DNA of 64,000 bases from Centroberyx gerrardi (taxonomy: Eukaryota > Chordata > Actinopteri > Beryciformes > Berycidae), in contig NC_136005.1 of assembly GCF_048128805.1 (NCBI RefSeq), positions 3,061,941 through 3,125,940 of the forward strand, given 5' to 3'. A program made the translations under genes and the position numbers. Shown in pieces: positions 22,377 through 47,445 of this stretch (the first letter of the stretch is position 1; each line of letters begins with the position of its first letter). Under the pieces are notes generated by a model, which had not been told where the DNA came from, made no database searches, and was given only the letters and a program-made list of their open reading frames with translations.

Positions 22377-23153
22377 AAAAGAAACGTGTTAAAACAATTT
22401 TATATAAACACAGATAGCACAAAATGTAAGTCTGAAACCTGAATTGAACTTGATATTGCTGCAGTGTGATATGGAGATGCTGAGTTGGCATCAAAGTAAT
22501 TCTTCAAGCAGTGTAACAGGCTTGTTATTAATACATTTTGGACAGGGAAGAGATCAATACAGCAGTCTGTGGCAACTCTTATGATTACCAGTTTTGTTAA
22601 CATATCAATTATAATCAAGCCTCTAGTCCTCCTGAAATTACAATTGAATCTTTAATTGCACAAACCGTACCACTGATTTCATACATGCCAGTTGATACCA
22701 ATGTTACAATAACGCAAACCTTACTGCGTCTCTAGACTTTAAGTTAAACACCAGGACTGAACAAAACCACTTGAAAGACAGTCACAGTAATCTGCATAAT
22801 TAATTTAGTCGTTTTCATGATGTGCAGGCGTGTCGCGGGTCGAGTCGACGGAGCAGCTGTGGTTCACTGTAACGGCCTGAGATCACCTGACAGGAGGGAA
22901 TATCCCTCTCTGCCCTGGAGGCTGAAGCTGTGCAGACCAGTTACTCATGATATAGTCTGACAAATGCCAATTATTAACAAATACTCCAAACTCATAACTT
23001 AATCCATTTTAACATCTCTCCCCTTCACTGTCACACACATTTTCCATGGTTAGACTCCATAAGAAATGGAACAAAGAGCGTCCTTACACTATGCAGATGT
23101 CTGATTGCATATTACAAGGATGTTTTTTCTGCTTTATTTTGGTGAACTTCATT

Positions 23154-23807
23154 TTAAGGCCCTGACACACCAGGCCGACGGTTGGCCAATGTCGGGCCGT
23201 CCGTAAGCGTCGGTGTCCCTAGTTTTTGCGGTGTGTCCCGCACCGTCGGCACTAGTCGGACCCTGTCGGCGTCTTTTCGGCCGATTGAGCGTGTTGAATC
23301 GGCGGCGGAGCCCGTCGGTGAGAGAGATCACTCTGATTGGTAGTTCGTGTTTTGCCTCTGGATGATTGGACTGATAAATTCCTTCAACATGTGGAACTGA
23401 ACAGGAAAGAGCCGAGCAAAATGTTTTAAATCGGAGGTTTCATTTATCTCCAGCTCTCGACACAGGTTCGGGAAAGCCCCTTGAGCCTGTCGCTGGAGTA
23501 TTCATGATTTCACCCATTTAGTGCGGTTTCTCCTTATTTTTCGCCTCCGCCTCTTCCTTTCTTCTTCCACAACCAAAAGACCAAGGGCTGACAACGCCAG
23601 TGCCATTTGCAACTTCTTATCAGACATATGGTTATTTCCCCTCACGCAGGCGCAGAACGTACGTGCCAGTTGGCCGTTGGCTGTAGTCTTTGCGGTGTGT
23701 TCAAGTGCAACTTTTTGGACCAGACGCAGGAGATGTGAGGTGACGCAACAGTCGGCCTTCGTCGCCGCTGGTTCTTTGACGTCGGTTTGGTGTGTCAGGG
23801 CCTTTAA
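23154..23807. mobile_element. TTAA-flanked DNA transposon L (GGCCCTGACACACC ends)
   Basis: Left TTAAGGCCCTGACACACCA and right GGTGTGTCAGGGCCTTTAA are inverted copies, with TTAA on both sides. The interior is GC-rich, with CGTCGG words. 654 bp, no transposase frame recognised. Confidence 0.8.
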
Positions 23808-25299
23808 ATCAACTTTTTTTTTTTTTTTTTACATTTAGACTCCATGATAGTAAAAGAAAACAAACTTTTCTTTGTTTCCTTGCTCAAAGCTTCAGAGTCA
23901 GAGGTTTCTGCAGGTCACTGACTGCTCTGGATAACAGAACGAGTCTCACTGCCTCGGCTCAAACACCCGGAGCCTTCGTGTGTTAGTGTTTCTAAAAAGC
24001 ATTTTCATGAATGTGGCAGTTAAAGACACGCTGATAACAAGTCTGACTGAAACTTCAGTTAATTGATATAATGGATACTTTCCCCGATCAGTAAGAGCGG
24101 CAAGTTTATCAAATGCAAGCGGCGGCCTATTGAGGGACACGATGAACGCCAACGGATGTGACGTTTTGAATTTTGGTGTCATTTTTCTTCACCAGGCACT
24201 TTATGGAGAAACTTTCTGCACCGGCACCAGGGTGGTCAATCAAGTTTTGAGCGGCCACACTGGCAAGTGAACGCAGAAATTTCACGAGTTGCACTGAATT
24301 TTTAGCAGTTAAATTCGTATATTCAGATTCCTCCATAAACTTTGAAAAAAGCTGTCAAAAATCAATAAATTTAGAATACACAAATTTGATGGAATCGACA
24401 AATTTAAAAGCCACCGGAACAAATTTACCGACAACAAATTCCCAAGTTGACCTTTTCTCTGTTACCTGAACCGGCAGTCTTTCAGCATCGTTAGCAATTT
24501 GCACTGAAACAAACAGGTTCCACTAGCCTCAAGCTAGCACATTAGCTTGTGACTAGCGCTACCCGTTTGACAACATTGCAACAATTTAAACAAGTTTTCA
24601 GGAAAGGTGGAGGATAAATGTACAACCTTGCTCCCTAGACTGTGCCAAGTGCCTACTGAAGAAATATGACTTACCTAAAACTGATATGTGTTCAGTAAAA
24701 TCCAAATATCAAGGCTTCCCTCTAAGCTTTGTTGGTTAGAAAATGAACTGCTCCCGACTCTTCTTTCCACACGTGAGCGCTCACAGTAAATAATTACAGC
24801 TGACATCCGTTCCTCTGAACGTAAACAAAATACCCCTAAAGAGTTCTGGCTGGCTGTGAAAACAAAAGTGAGTCAGACGTTTCCAGACGGTACGGTGCAC
24901 GCCATTTCATTCAATCCCCCCAATCCCGTCATAAAATGTGACAATAGCTGCGTTTAGATTACATGGCTTAATCCATCACCGTGATGCCTGAAAACGGCTG
25001 ATGCATGTTTTGTTTTGGCTCAGACCGTCCCATACAGTCAGTACCAAAGTAATAAATAAACAATGATATGCAGCAGAGCTGTTAGAAAGCGACGTTTAGC
25101 GGAGGCGGGGCGTGGGAGAAGACACCGGCTCTTTCACGACTGACTCATCATTCCCCTCCTTAACAAACAGCACTTGCCTTCAGTCTCTGGTTTGGAGAGT
25201 GGCTTTAAAGACCCGCTGCCGGGAGGGAGGCCACATACAGTAATGTCTGACAGGTCCCCCGGGTGGGGAGGGGGGTGGGGGGCGGGTGGGCGGAGACTC

Positions 25300-35559
<10,260 letters not shown>

Positions 35560-36439
35560 CTTCAGCTCCGAGTCACCGGCGGTGTGCGGTGGCACTGGGG
35601 CAGCGCTGCTGAAGTGGCAACTGTCAAGCTAGCTACAATGAAACTTACAACTTCCTGTAATAACTTTCAAAATAAAACACGTATGGACGTGTATTTCAAA
35701 ATTATTGAGTGATGCATTCAGTATTCACTACTGGGGAAGTTACTTTGAAAGTCTAGTTTTACAAGCTACCAGTTGCTTCACATTGGGAGAAGTTAAATAC
35801 AGCACAGCTATCATCAAGAGGAATATAGTTTTGTTAACTGGTTACACAGAAAAATGTGGTTGGAACTACTAAAAAAATATAATCTACAATCAACAGCATA
35901 ATAAAACAAAATTACAGCTGAAAAATACTTAGGGTGCTATTTTTATTTAAAAAAAGAAAAGAAAAAAGGAAGGAATGTTCACTGTATTTATAATGGCCAT
36001 ACTCTGCCAGAAACTAGAGTCTGGATCTTCGTCTTTTTTTTAAGGTCTATAGTCTGGATGTAAACGCAAACCAAATATCTGGCCCAATCTGGCTTCATCA
36101 TATGAAGAAGTACAAGGAATGTTAGGTTATGTTCTTCACAGATGAAAGTGGTGGGAAATATAAGGTTGAATGAAGTTTTGAGAAGCAAAATAGTGAAATA
36201 GTTGGTAGGAGCTTTATTAATTATGTCTTAAATGACAAAAACTCCACTGTCCATATTTGAATTTAGTTGTAGCTATTGTAAAACATAGCTACTGAGACGA
36301 CTCCCAAACACTGGTTAGAAGTGAAAACTAATAATGCATTTAATGAAGAACCTATAGGAAATGAACTGAGCATTCTAACACATTCTTTACACCCTAATGG
36401 ATGACATTTATTTTTCTTCGTCGAGTAACAAATTTTACG

Positions 36440-36560
36440 CTTTTATTCTGAAGGCTATATCAAACCACTTCCGGTCTCGTTATAGCTAACTCCAGCAAAC
36501 GTGACGCAGCTGTAAAAAGTGAGACGTGGAGAACAGATGTACGTCACTTCCGCTATTCAG
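36440..36560. promoter_or_regulatory. Promoter-like cluster without an assigned gene
   Basis: Two ETS-type sites (CACTTCCGG at about 36469 and CACTTCCGC at about 36545) and CRE-like GTGACGCAG and TACGTCAC lie within about 90 bp, a combination common in housekeeping promoters. It sits about 0.9 kb upstream of the slc35e1 start. It could be an alternative promoter of that gene or of a non-coding transcript. Inference only. Confidence 0.35.
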
Positions 36561-37371
36561 CTACAGCACTCCAGTCACATCCTGGTTTTAATAAACATCC
36601 AAATAATAAACAACAACTATATTAATCACAACTACATTCAATTTAATATATTGAGCGATGTAGTGGTAAATAAAAAAGTCGGTAAACCTCGAGTCGGCCA
36701 TTTACATGAATAAAAAACAATTACGTTTTCCGAAAATCATTAATTTATGCTTAAATTTCCCCCCTTAAAATCCCATTTGCATTTTACTTGTATTAGTCTG
36801 ATATTTAGTATAATGTGCACTATTAAATTTATGTTTTACAGATTTGTTAATAGTCTAAAAAGGGGTAAACTCAAGTTCAAAAATAACGGGGTAGGTCAGC
36901 TCTCCACTACAGTATGCAAATTTTACCATTATGTATAAAAAATTGTTGTTCCCAAGTATATTTGCATATACTGTATAGGTCGCTGCTTGGGTCAGCTACA
37001 AATCAGTGATGCGATAAAGATGGAGATAAAGTAGTTCAGGATTCCAACTGTGGCACTGATTTAAAATTCCATGACTTTTCCACGACTTTCCATAACTAAG
37101 TCGGAGCGCTCCTATGAGCTAAAAGCTTTTCTTTCTTGGGTTGTTAATGTTGGTTTTCAGCTCAACACTCTCTATGTGAAATGTGTGGAACAAGCTGGAA
37201 AATACATTCAAATATTCCTGTGAAGATTCCCTGATATTCCGTGACCATCCCGTCTGAAATCCACGGCTCAAAATTCAACGATATTCCAGAAATTCAGTGA
37301 CAAGCAGGAAACTTGGCAGTACAGCGTCTGATTTCAGACACTTTGGCCAAATTCTACACAATCTTTGATTT

Positions 37372-37729
37372 AGGGCCGGGCGATGATTCAATATTATTGT
37401 TTATCGTCTTTCAGTGGAATCATATAGTAATGATATGGTGATTTTGGGATATCGTGATGCACAATTCTGCTGTTTTAACTGATGATAAGAAGCTAATTTC
37501 ATTTAAAAACTCTGACAAAATGAGGTATGAAACATTTTAAGGAATATTATTTGAAAATTTCAGTTTTGTTCACACCTAACATTACCATTCAGTTCAATGG
37601 GATGAACATTAATTTGATATTTAACAGGTGATTTTGCATATGTGAAACATATCGTGATATATATAGAGATATCGAATAAAATCCTTATGATTATCGTGAT
37701 ACTGATTTCAACCGTATCACCCAGCCCTG
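37372..37729. mobile_element. hAT-like MITE (GGGCCGGGCGAT type)
   Basis: Left AGGGCCGGGCGATGATTC and right ATCACCCAGCCCTG are inverted, with ATATCGTGATAT words inside. This is a common fish element with CAGCCCT ends. A relative lies at 57868-58148. Confidence 0.7.
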
Positions 37730-38139
37730 CTTTGATGTTAAATAATTTTTTTAACTTCTCAAATATGTAGGATTCCACATCAGCTGACTTTCTGCAGGAA
37801 AAACATTTGTTTGAAAAGACTAGAAACTGCTTCAGAGAATGTTGTCTGGAATTGGCCAACGGAGGTTTAACAGGAAAAAAAACACAAGAAAACAAAACAA
37901 GAAATTCCTCATTAGAGCCGGAATAGTGTGTCCAAAAAGTCTGAATATATTGGGAATAAAAAAAAGAAAACAAATCCAGCTGAGAATCACATGCATGTAG
38001 AGGAGTTTGGCCCAAAAGCACAGATCCTGCAGAGGGAATTCATCTGTCGTGAGGAAATGTAAAGAGGCAGTAAGCCGACGTGTGTAAGGATTCATATGTA
38101 AAGTGAAAGCGGACAAAACAATCACAATTTCGGCATTTT

Positions 38140-38145
38140 TTTATT
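38140..38145 (-). other. Candidate poly(A) signal of med26
   Basis: AATAAA on the minus strand, 2.1 kb after the med26 stop codon. A nearer candidate lies at about 38333. The implied 3' UTR would contain the TTAA element at 38999-39718. Confidence 0.45.
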
Positions 38146-38998
38146 AACACATATCAACATGTCCACTTAAAAGGACTAAGTAGCAAATATGTTCTCTTCT
38201 GCATTCACCTGAACACAAAAGGCTAATTTCTGTACATTCACTAAGGCTCTGTTTTTAGGGAAAACACAGGTTTCCATAAGGCAAACAATATCTAAAGGAA
38301 TGGTATTAAGTACATTTTCCAGCATGTTAATTTATTTTTCAGTTTTTTTCCTCACAGTACAAAAAGATGCAAGGTTGTAGCATAATCTGCTTTGCCATTT
38401 CAATTCATATTTTACAACCTAAATACACAGGAAAAGGAAAAGGCAAGTATAAAATAAAAACAAAAACAGTTAGTTCACATTATCAAAATGTGTCATTTTG
38501 GAGACAGTTTCCCTGTGTAAGATAGGTTGGTGTGTATCCTCGAACCAAATCTGAAGAAATGACAGGCTGAAGAAATCAAACAGACAGAAATGATTGAGTG
38601 TCGTCTGAACATGTATGTAAAAATCGCAAAAATGAAGAGAATATGCAAAGTCAAGATAAATAAATTCATACATGATAGCCGCAGCTCTTCATCATCGCCA
38701 GCTTGTGTTGTTCCAGCCTGATACAAGCCTTTCTGTCTCTGCATGTGAGAGAGTCTCACCTCAAACTGCATGGTGAGATTTGGCAGCTTAATGTCACTTT
38801 ACCCTCCGGCAAACATCCAAACCTCACTGAACATGACGGAAGAACTTTTCCTGAATCTTTAGGGTCCACTCCTCGTTTCGGCATTCAATGCAGTGCTGAT
38901 TTCAATAACATTCAAGCTTTTTAAAACTGATTTGCCAGTTATTCCTTCTACCAAACATCACTGTGCAGAAGTGGTCGTGAACAGTGGGAACAGTGGTT

Positions 38999-39718
38999 TT
39001 AAAGGAGCAATAAGTAAGATTTCTACTGCCTCATAGCACAAAATGACCATAATAGGCTATATCTGCGGAGGGGGTTGATAGGGTTCTTGCTCAATACTAA
39101 TGACTCAATGATTACTTCACCAGGTGCGGAGATCCCTGGCTTTCAAAACTCACTTTGTGACCTGTACTTTGAAACAAAAACTCCCCACGCACTGGAGTTT
39201 CAAGGCACTCCCAACCCCCCAACATACTGGCATTTTCAACCGTTCAACAATGGAGGACAGTTGCTCGAAGCAAGCGTTCATTTCAGCTACGAAGGCTAAA
39301 AAGCAAATGACAAAGCAGAATCATTATCCCAGTATTTTGCATGGTGATATTTTGCCTATAATTCTACCCTGTAAAGGCAAAGAGCAGTAAGTGTGCAAGT
39401 AGTGACACTGAAAAAAAAAAAATGACTTCAGTTTCTCCTGTGCTGACAAAAGTAATATTGATACTGAAGTGAAAATTTTAGTATTTAATGGTTTCATTTT
39501 TGTTGGTATGAAATCTAAACTCTACTTTCAACCTTTGACTTTTAAAACCCAGAGAAAGTAGATACTGCACTTTTGCTAGCTTAAATCATTCTATTGTTAA
39601 ACATGTGACTTTGTCTTGTGTCAATCACAGGCCACTGGAGATCTGTCCATGTTGCTGCAATTCCTTGATGGCTGCTAGAAGTCGATAAAAGTCATCAGAT
39701 TACTTAATGCCCCTTTAA
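38999..39718. mobile_element. TTAA-flanked element N in the med26 3' region
   Basis: TTAA at 38999 and 39715. The ends TTAAAGGAGCAATAAGTAA and, read inward, TTAAAGGGGCATTAAGTAA match closely. 720 bp, with no recognisable transposase. It probably lies within the med26 3' UTR. Confidence 0.8.
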
Positions 39719-40236
39719 ATGTTGAAATCTTATTTAACAAATGCTGCTTGGTGGACTGGATGTATGTGAGTGGACTGATGAATCAGAGAAGTTTATGAGG
39801 CCCGTGTTTACTGATAACCAAGGCAATGTAAAATGCCAAATTCCAGCGTACAGTTTGATGTGATGTTCTCTCCCATACAAATACAGAATGACGTGTATCT
39901 GAGCCAGTGCTCTTCCTGTAAACTCGTTCCATACAGTTATCCGACACCAACTCTTGAACTGGCAGATTATGCATAGCCTTTTCCCTTCACGCTCCCCTCG
40001 CAGAATGTTCCAGAAATTCAGTGATGGTACAGCTAAGTTTTCCTCCCATCAAACACTGATCATTGACCCCCCCCACCCCCGACCCCCCTTCCTAAGCAGG
40101 CAGCACGTCGATTCAGGCCGTTTTCACCAACTGTGCAAAGCAGCAGAGTGGGCTTTGATGAACTGCCTCGCTCTCATGGAGAAATGCAAGATGGAGGCGA
40201 CTTGTGCCTTCCGAATTTGAAACCGGACCTCGGTTC

Positions 40237-43200
40237 TCAGTCCAGACAGACGTACGGCAGTATGTTCAGCTTGCTCTCGTCTCCGTGCGGGTCTAAGGAT
40301 ATGCACTCTGTCCAATCAAACCACTTGTCCTTGGTGTCGTAGCAGCCGTTGACGCCGGGCCAGTGCTTTGTGTGTAACCGCTCCAGGTCGTCCTTGGTGA
40401 CCTCTCTGCTAACGCCCGGTAAGTCCGCGGCGGGGGGATTTGCCGCCAGCACGTGCATTTTCCTCGCCTCTTTGATATGGTGATCCTCCTGTTTCAAGTA
40501 CTCGCTCATGAAGAAGTGCGCCCCGGAGGTGTGCGCCCCCGACGACGTCAGCACGTTGCTCTGCTGGCTCAGGTAAGACTGGATGATCTCGTTCCTCGAC
40601 AGCTCCTTCCAGTTCGTCTGCTGGAAGGGACTGGGAGCGACCGGGGGGGTCTGCTTCGGCGGTTCTGTCCGTTGTTCCGGCGCGCGGCCCGGCCTGACAT
40701 CCCCCCCCTCCTGGCACGGCTCCTTGTGGAAGGAGGGTTTGATCTGCCCCGTTACCGGGTCAAAGGTCAATCTCCTGTCTTTTAACCTAACCGGTTTGGT
40801 GCTGTCCTCTACGGTCTGTCCGTCTAAATTTACCACATAGTCCTTAGGCCTGTATTTCTGTCTTTTCTTTTTCCCTGTATTGCTAACGCCGCCGTCATCT
40901 TCCAAATTAACCCCCTCACTGAAGGAGGAGGCGGCGTTTGAGTTGTGTAGAGAAGTGTTGGCAGGCTTGGATAACCAGCTGCTCTGAGAGTCCAAATCTG
41001 CAGACCAGGAGCCGGCGGTGTGCAAACCCTGAACACAAACATTTAAAGGCTGTGGGGAAGGCAAAGGAGGCGGCCCCAGCCCAGAGCCGTCCACGGGCCG
41101 AGGGCTCCTGGCCGGGCTCGAGACACTCGACGCTTTTGGTGCAGCTTGTTTGACAACTGCCGCTTCCTGCTTTGGAGTTCGAGGACTGTGCGAGGAGCAG
41201 CGGGGGCTTCTGGGTTGATACTGCCCTCCGGAGGCGGCCTGCTCCAGTCTGGCATGCTGCTGCAACACTGATGTTTTTAGCAACGAAGAAGTGCTAGGGG
41301 GTTTGCTGTATCCCGGGGAACTTGGGTGAGGTTTTACAGCATTGACGGGGATTTTATTGAGCCTGTCATTGTCCGGATGCTCAGAAACCTCCCTGTCTGA
41401 AGGCTGATGCACACGAGAGTCCAACGCCTCTGTGAAAGCGTCAGGGCCGCCGCCGATTCCATTTGTTGGCGGCCGTGTGGAATTTTGCGTTTTATCATAG
41501 GGAGTCATTTTGGATATCTTAGCTGGCAAGTGCTGTCCTTCCTTCTGGTCGCCTTTACGTTTTCGGTTGCCCGTTTTCTCCACCCTGGGGGAGTAGCAGT
41601 TGTTGAAGTCATTTCTGCTCTTCAACTCTGGAACCGTTTTACCTGATGGTGTGGTGGCAGCTGGAGCGGAGATGTCGGCTCTGCAGGGATGAGCGCCGCC
41701 GTTGGAAGACCCTGATGTGCCGGTGAGCCCCTTGGACAAAACCTCACTCTGCCCCGGCTCGATCAACTTCTGCCAGTTTCGCAGGAGCTTCTTGGCCCGC
41801 TTGGCAAGGTCCTCGTTCTTCGTCTTCTTCCGTACGTCATTGATCAGCTTGCCAAGACGGGTTTCCTTTACGGAGATAAGGGAGGGGTTTAAGAGCGGCC
41901 GTGACTTGACTTTTGAAAAGCTGAGATACAGTTTATTATATTTTGAGTGCACGTAACTCGTAGCATAACTTACCTCCAGCGTCTCTTTGGTGATAGGATA
42001 TTTCTCCAAAAAAGAGATCACCTCCATAACTGCCACCATGTTGCATATCTGCTGAAAAGACACATGGTGTTATGCATAGAATTACTGACGCCTTTCAGGC
42101 CTTTGTCCAGATACTAATGAGACTACAACTATTTTGCCATTTCTACATGTATTTATTTTATTTTTTTTACATTTTTGCCTTTATTGGACAGATCAAAGTA
42201 GGGAGAGACGGGAGGAGAGAGGGGGCCGGATTCAAATGCAGGATGTCTCGTTTACATGGTTTGTGCCTGAGACCACTACATCTTCATTCTGATTCTTATA
42301 GACTTATGACGCACAAATTCTGTCACCAAAGTGAAAAAGAGAGAGATTATTAGAAGGGCTAAAGCATAATTTGAATGAACTTTCAAATGTGCACCTGTAC
42401 ATCAACAAGCACTGTTCCGCTGCTGGTTTCAGGCTCAATATGACGAACTGAGATTACATGCAAATGTGCCATTTTACCCCTCAAGCAGACTAAATTAGAT
42501 TCTGCTTTACAAGTACGACAGGAGAAAAAGCGTATCCCACCAATCATCTCTCACCCAGTACAGCATACAGGATTGTACAAAACATTCATTATACTGAGTA
42601 TTACATCAGGATGAGACCATTACTTACTTAAACCCTAAAGAAAAGGAGATGTGAATACCGTCTGTTCAGTTTGGTCTGGATCTTGTAGCTTTCTCTACAC
42701 TGGAGACTGAGATGGTTTTCTTCTTGAAGGCTTGAAGGCCAACACTACACATAAGATGTCCAGCTAGAAGCCAACTCATCAGCTAGCTAGCTTGCTTGCT
42801 AGGAATGTGAGCACAGCTCGACAGTCTGTTTTGCTTTGTTTACCCATTTACTCACGTTGGCAAATAACGTCCCTAGTTAATAAAGCTTGCGTTTGTACTG
42901 GCAGAGCAGTTTTGAAATATTGTCTATAGCCAAGGTGCAGCAAACTGGAGAGCATCTGACAAAAGTTTGACAGTAATCTGTCAGCAACCTGAAGTTAGCT
43001 GTAACCAACATTTCATTGAAATGTAATAATCTTTAGCTTTTGACTTCTTGTCTGCTGGCTCACGTTAGCTAGTCTCCAGTCCCACAGCACTGTACATCTC
43101 AACATCAGCAAATAAGCTAATTTAGCCACCTAATTAGCCAACAGTAACTTAGCTAGTTAGCCAGATTCTGGAGTGTCTGACATATGCTAACTAGAGCTAC

Positions 43201-43412
43201 TGGCGAGCTAACCAGCTAGCAAATGACATTTATTCACTTGTTGCCGCCACTTTGTCAGCCTTCTGGGGTGACTTGGGGTCAGCACGGCCTTATTTCCAGC
43301 CTCCCGGTTATCCTTCAGTAGCAGGCTAACGGTTACTCACATTGCTTTGGCCGTCGATGGCCTGGAGCAGCCGGTCTCTCATTAGCTGCGGAGTCGCGGT
43401 AGCCGCTGTCAT
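40237..43412 (-). CDS. med26: Mediator complex subunit 26, three exons
   Basis: A subunit of the RNA polymerase II Mediator complex. Its N-terminal TFIIS-like domain binds elongation factors (TFIID, super elongation complex), as known for human MED26. Exons (minus): 43412-43341, 42048-41974 and 41865-40237, phase 0 at both joins, 591 residues (human 600). Residues 1-100 form the TFIIS N-terminal domain (MVAVMEVISFLEKYPITKE, ETRLGKLINDVRKKTKNEDL, AKRAKKLLRNWQKLIEP). The middle is low-complexity and rich in Ser and Pro. The C-terminus is conserved (NWKELSRNEIIQSYLS, FMSEYLKQE, WPGVNGCYDT, ECISLDPHGD, LNILPYVCLD). The small first exon was placed because MTAATATPQLMRDRLLQAID matches the human start. 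An ATG at 42063 opens a longer frame but lies in the intron. Confidence 0.96.
42150..42245. repeat. Dispersed repeat fragment in med26 intron 1
   Basis: TTTTTGCCTTTATTGGACAG followed by GGGAGAGACGGGAGGAGAGA resembles a very common fish repeat with a GAACCCGGG-type end. Only a fragment is present. Confidence 0.4.
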
Positions 43413-44582
43413 TGCCTGGCGGTGTCGCGGGTCTAGACGGACTCAGACAGGAGAATCCCCCGAAGAGGCGGCGGTGGGAAACCTGCCGACACTCACAGGC
43501 CTAACAGCAGATGTTCTATGAGGATGGGCATCATGTTTTATGATGCTTATTTCTTTGTTCTCGACGCCGCCGACACGTATTTGGCGATTCAAATGTCGTA
43601 AATACAAAATCCTCTTTGGGATCGGCTACCCTCCGCTGGTAGCCTCCTCTCCGGCCTTCGCATCGGGCTTTTCTGAAGCGCTCGGAAAAGGCATGATGGG
43701 AAATTTTACGTAGCGGCGTTTCCTTCTCCGTGCGCGACCACGACGCACAGTTGTGCACGCGATTGTCAGGGGCATGGTGGGTGTTGTGAAAGCAAAAAAA
43801 ATATATTGTGAATCTTAGATTTTGTCTAAGGCAAAAAAGTTTTCTTCAAATTGTCTTTTTGGTGACATCTAAATGAAAAAAAGTCAAAATGTTTTTGTTT
43901 ATTGTCTAAATATAGTTTAATTATATATAGTTATATGTATATGTACCTCTGGTAGTTTTTTTCTTTTGTGTCAAGTTTTTCTTCCCATTGTGCTTTTTGT
44001 AATGTGATGCATGGATGTTTATTTGTTCAGTGAAAAAGAAACAATTTCAAATTGTAAGTGAATGGTATCTTAACAAGTTTTGAGCTGCCAGTTCGACAGT
44101 GCTCCAAGAAAAACTGTCAGCAAATTTGATGATTATTTGAACAATTGAACGATTTCATGCACTGGTGAAGTCTGCTGCAAAATACATATTAGCAACTACA
44201 TGGAATCTGGAATCCGTGTTTGGTCTGCAGCTTCCTCAATAATTAAGTTATAAAGACTTTCTGATTTGTTTTCTGCTTGTATTGTTTCACAGTTGATCAC
44301 TTCACCTGTTAACTGAGGTGTGAAACTGTCATCCTTCACACTTTTGTACTTAAACAGAGGAGAAAATCAGTGGGTGAGATGACATTATCTCTAGAATTTC
44401 AAAGCCTCTAAATCCTGTGTTGCCTATATGGAAATTAAACTGGAGATCTGTTCAGACAGGCAGGAGACCCATGTAAAATATGATCGATAGTATATTGATC
44501 ACCAAATGGTTCAGATCGTGGAAATAATCAACTCTTATGTTCATTGAATAATAAAATGTCGCGCTTGTTTTCAGAGTAAACC

Positions 44583-44588
44583 TTTATT
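44583..44588 (-). other. Candidate poly(A) signal of smim7
   Basis: AATAAA on the minus strand, about 1 kb after the smim7 stop codon. It is the first clear minus-strand signal downstream. Confidence 0.45.
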
Positions 44589-45579
44589 ATAAAACTGGAT
44601 AAAAGATATACATTATGATTCCAGACATAAAGGCCAATATCCTGGATGTTATTTCATTTTAAATGCAGATTTACATGGTGTGTGGTAGTTGATGTTGAAA
44701 AAGTAAACCCAAATCTTCTTGATGAGAGCCACAAGACATTGATGAGTTCCAGTAAAAGCCTTCCTGTATGCAGAAAAAGTCTGATAGCAATGAGAACTGA
44801 TGAGATTAAATGAGCTGTATATGACTTGAAGGGATCCTTAAACAATTTAAATTGTAGTAGGTTGCCTTTCTGCATCAGACTCACGTCACATTTTGGCAAA
44901 AATTTTAAACACATTTGTCCTTTGCTTTTCCAAAAATGGCATGTTAGCATTGTCGATATTTGTTACTGGAAGCAACAGCTAACTGCAAGAAACAGGAAAA
45001 AATAGAAAAACAACAAACTAATATTCAAAATGTTAAGTTTTCCCTCTGGGCAGGAAATCACAGACTTCACCAGCCACTTGGATTATTTTAGCAGTATGTC
45101 GGGTTTTTTAGACAGAACAGGAGCTTTACATGAAGCTGGTGACCTGCCTGAGTGGCTGGTAGACTGGACAACTGACAAGCCACAGACAAACATTTACCAG
45201 CATTCGACTTCTCTTCCAAACCCCGGCATCTCTTCAGGAAGCAAACTGATGTAGCGAAGAAACCGTTCATGTTCTAAACAGAACCAGAAGGGAACAGGAC
45301 GACACATATCCAGCAGAGGCAGGGATGACGGAATATTTACAGCTTAAACACAACAAAGAAGTCAAAATGTAACAAATTCTACGAGTCTGTCTTACGAACA
45401 CGTAAGACAAAATAAATATATTGATTCATAAAGTTCTAAACAGTCAGGAGCAGGTGAGGTGCTGCGGCGGGTGGCAGAGGAACCGAACATAATTACAGTT
45501 AAAAAGGAGCTAAAGGAAAGCAAAGGCCGATCGAGAGCGAGGTTGAGAGCGTCCATCTTGAAAAGGATCTGTCCGGCCA

Positions 45580-47344
<1,765 letters not shown>

Positions 47345-47369
47345 TTTGTCCACATCACATCACACAAAC

Positions 47370-47445
47370 ACCTTACTTCCGCATTCACAAACGCAACCGG
47401 GGAATCTAACCAATAGGAGTTTGGTATCTTGGAATAACCGGAAGA
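47370..47445 (-). promoter_or_regulatory. Probable smim7 promoter
   Basis: Upstream of the smim7 ATG, ACTTCCGC at about 47373 and CCGGAAG at about 47438 are ETS-type sites. CCAAT at 47410-47414 is a CCAAT box on the plus strand. There is no TATA box, which fits a housekeeping promoter. The transcription start is not determined. Confidence 0.45.

Larger units (their letters stand above)
20030..25299 (-). other. Probable long 3' UTR and downstream repeats of slc35e1
   Basis: No protein-coding exon is convincing here on either strand. It contains a repeat related to 27690-28255 at about 21990-22376 and a TTAA element at 23154-23807. A G-rich tract on the plus strand lies at 25261-25294, directly after the slc35e1 stop codon. 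Assignment as 3' UTR is inference. Confidence 0.4.

Noticed and set aside
42049-42063. ATG upstream of med26 exon 2, opening a 608-residue frame.
   Set aside because: It lies before the splice acceptor. The true start is in the small exon at 43341-43412, and intron 2 is also read through in that frame.
43531-43758. A 75-codon minus-strand frame upstream of med26.
   Set aside because: No homology recognised, basic low-information composition, and it lies in the promoter region.
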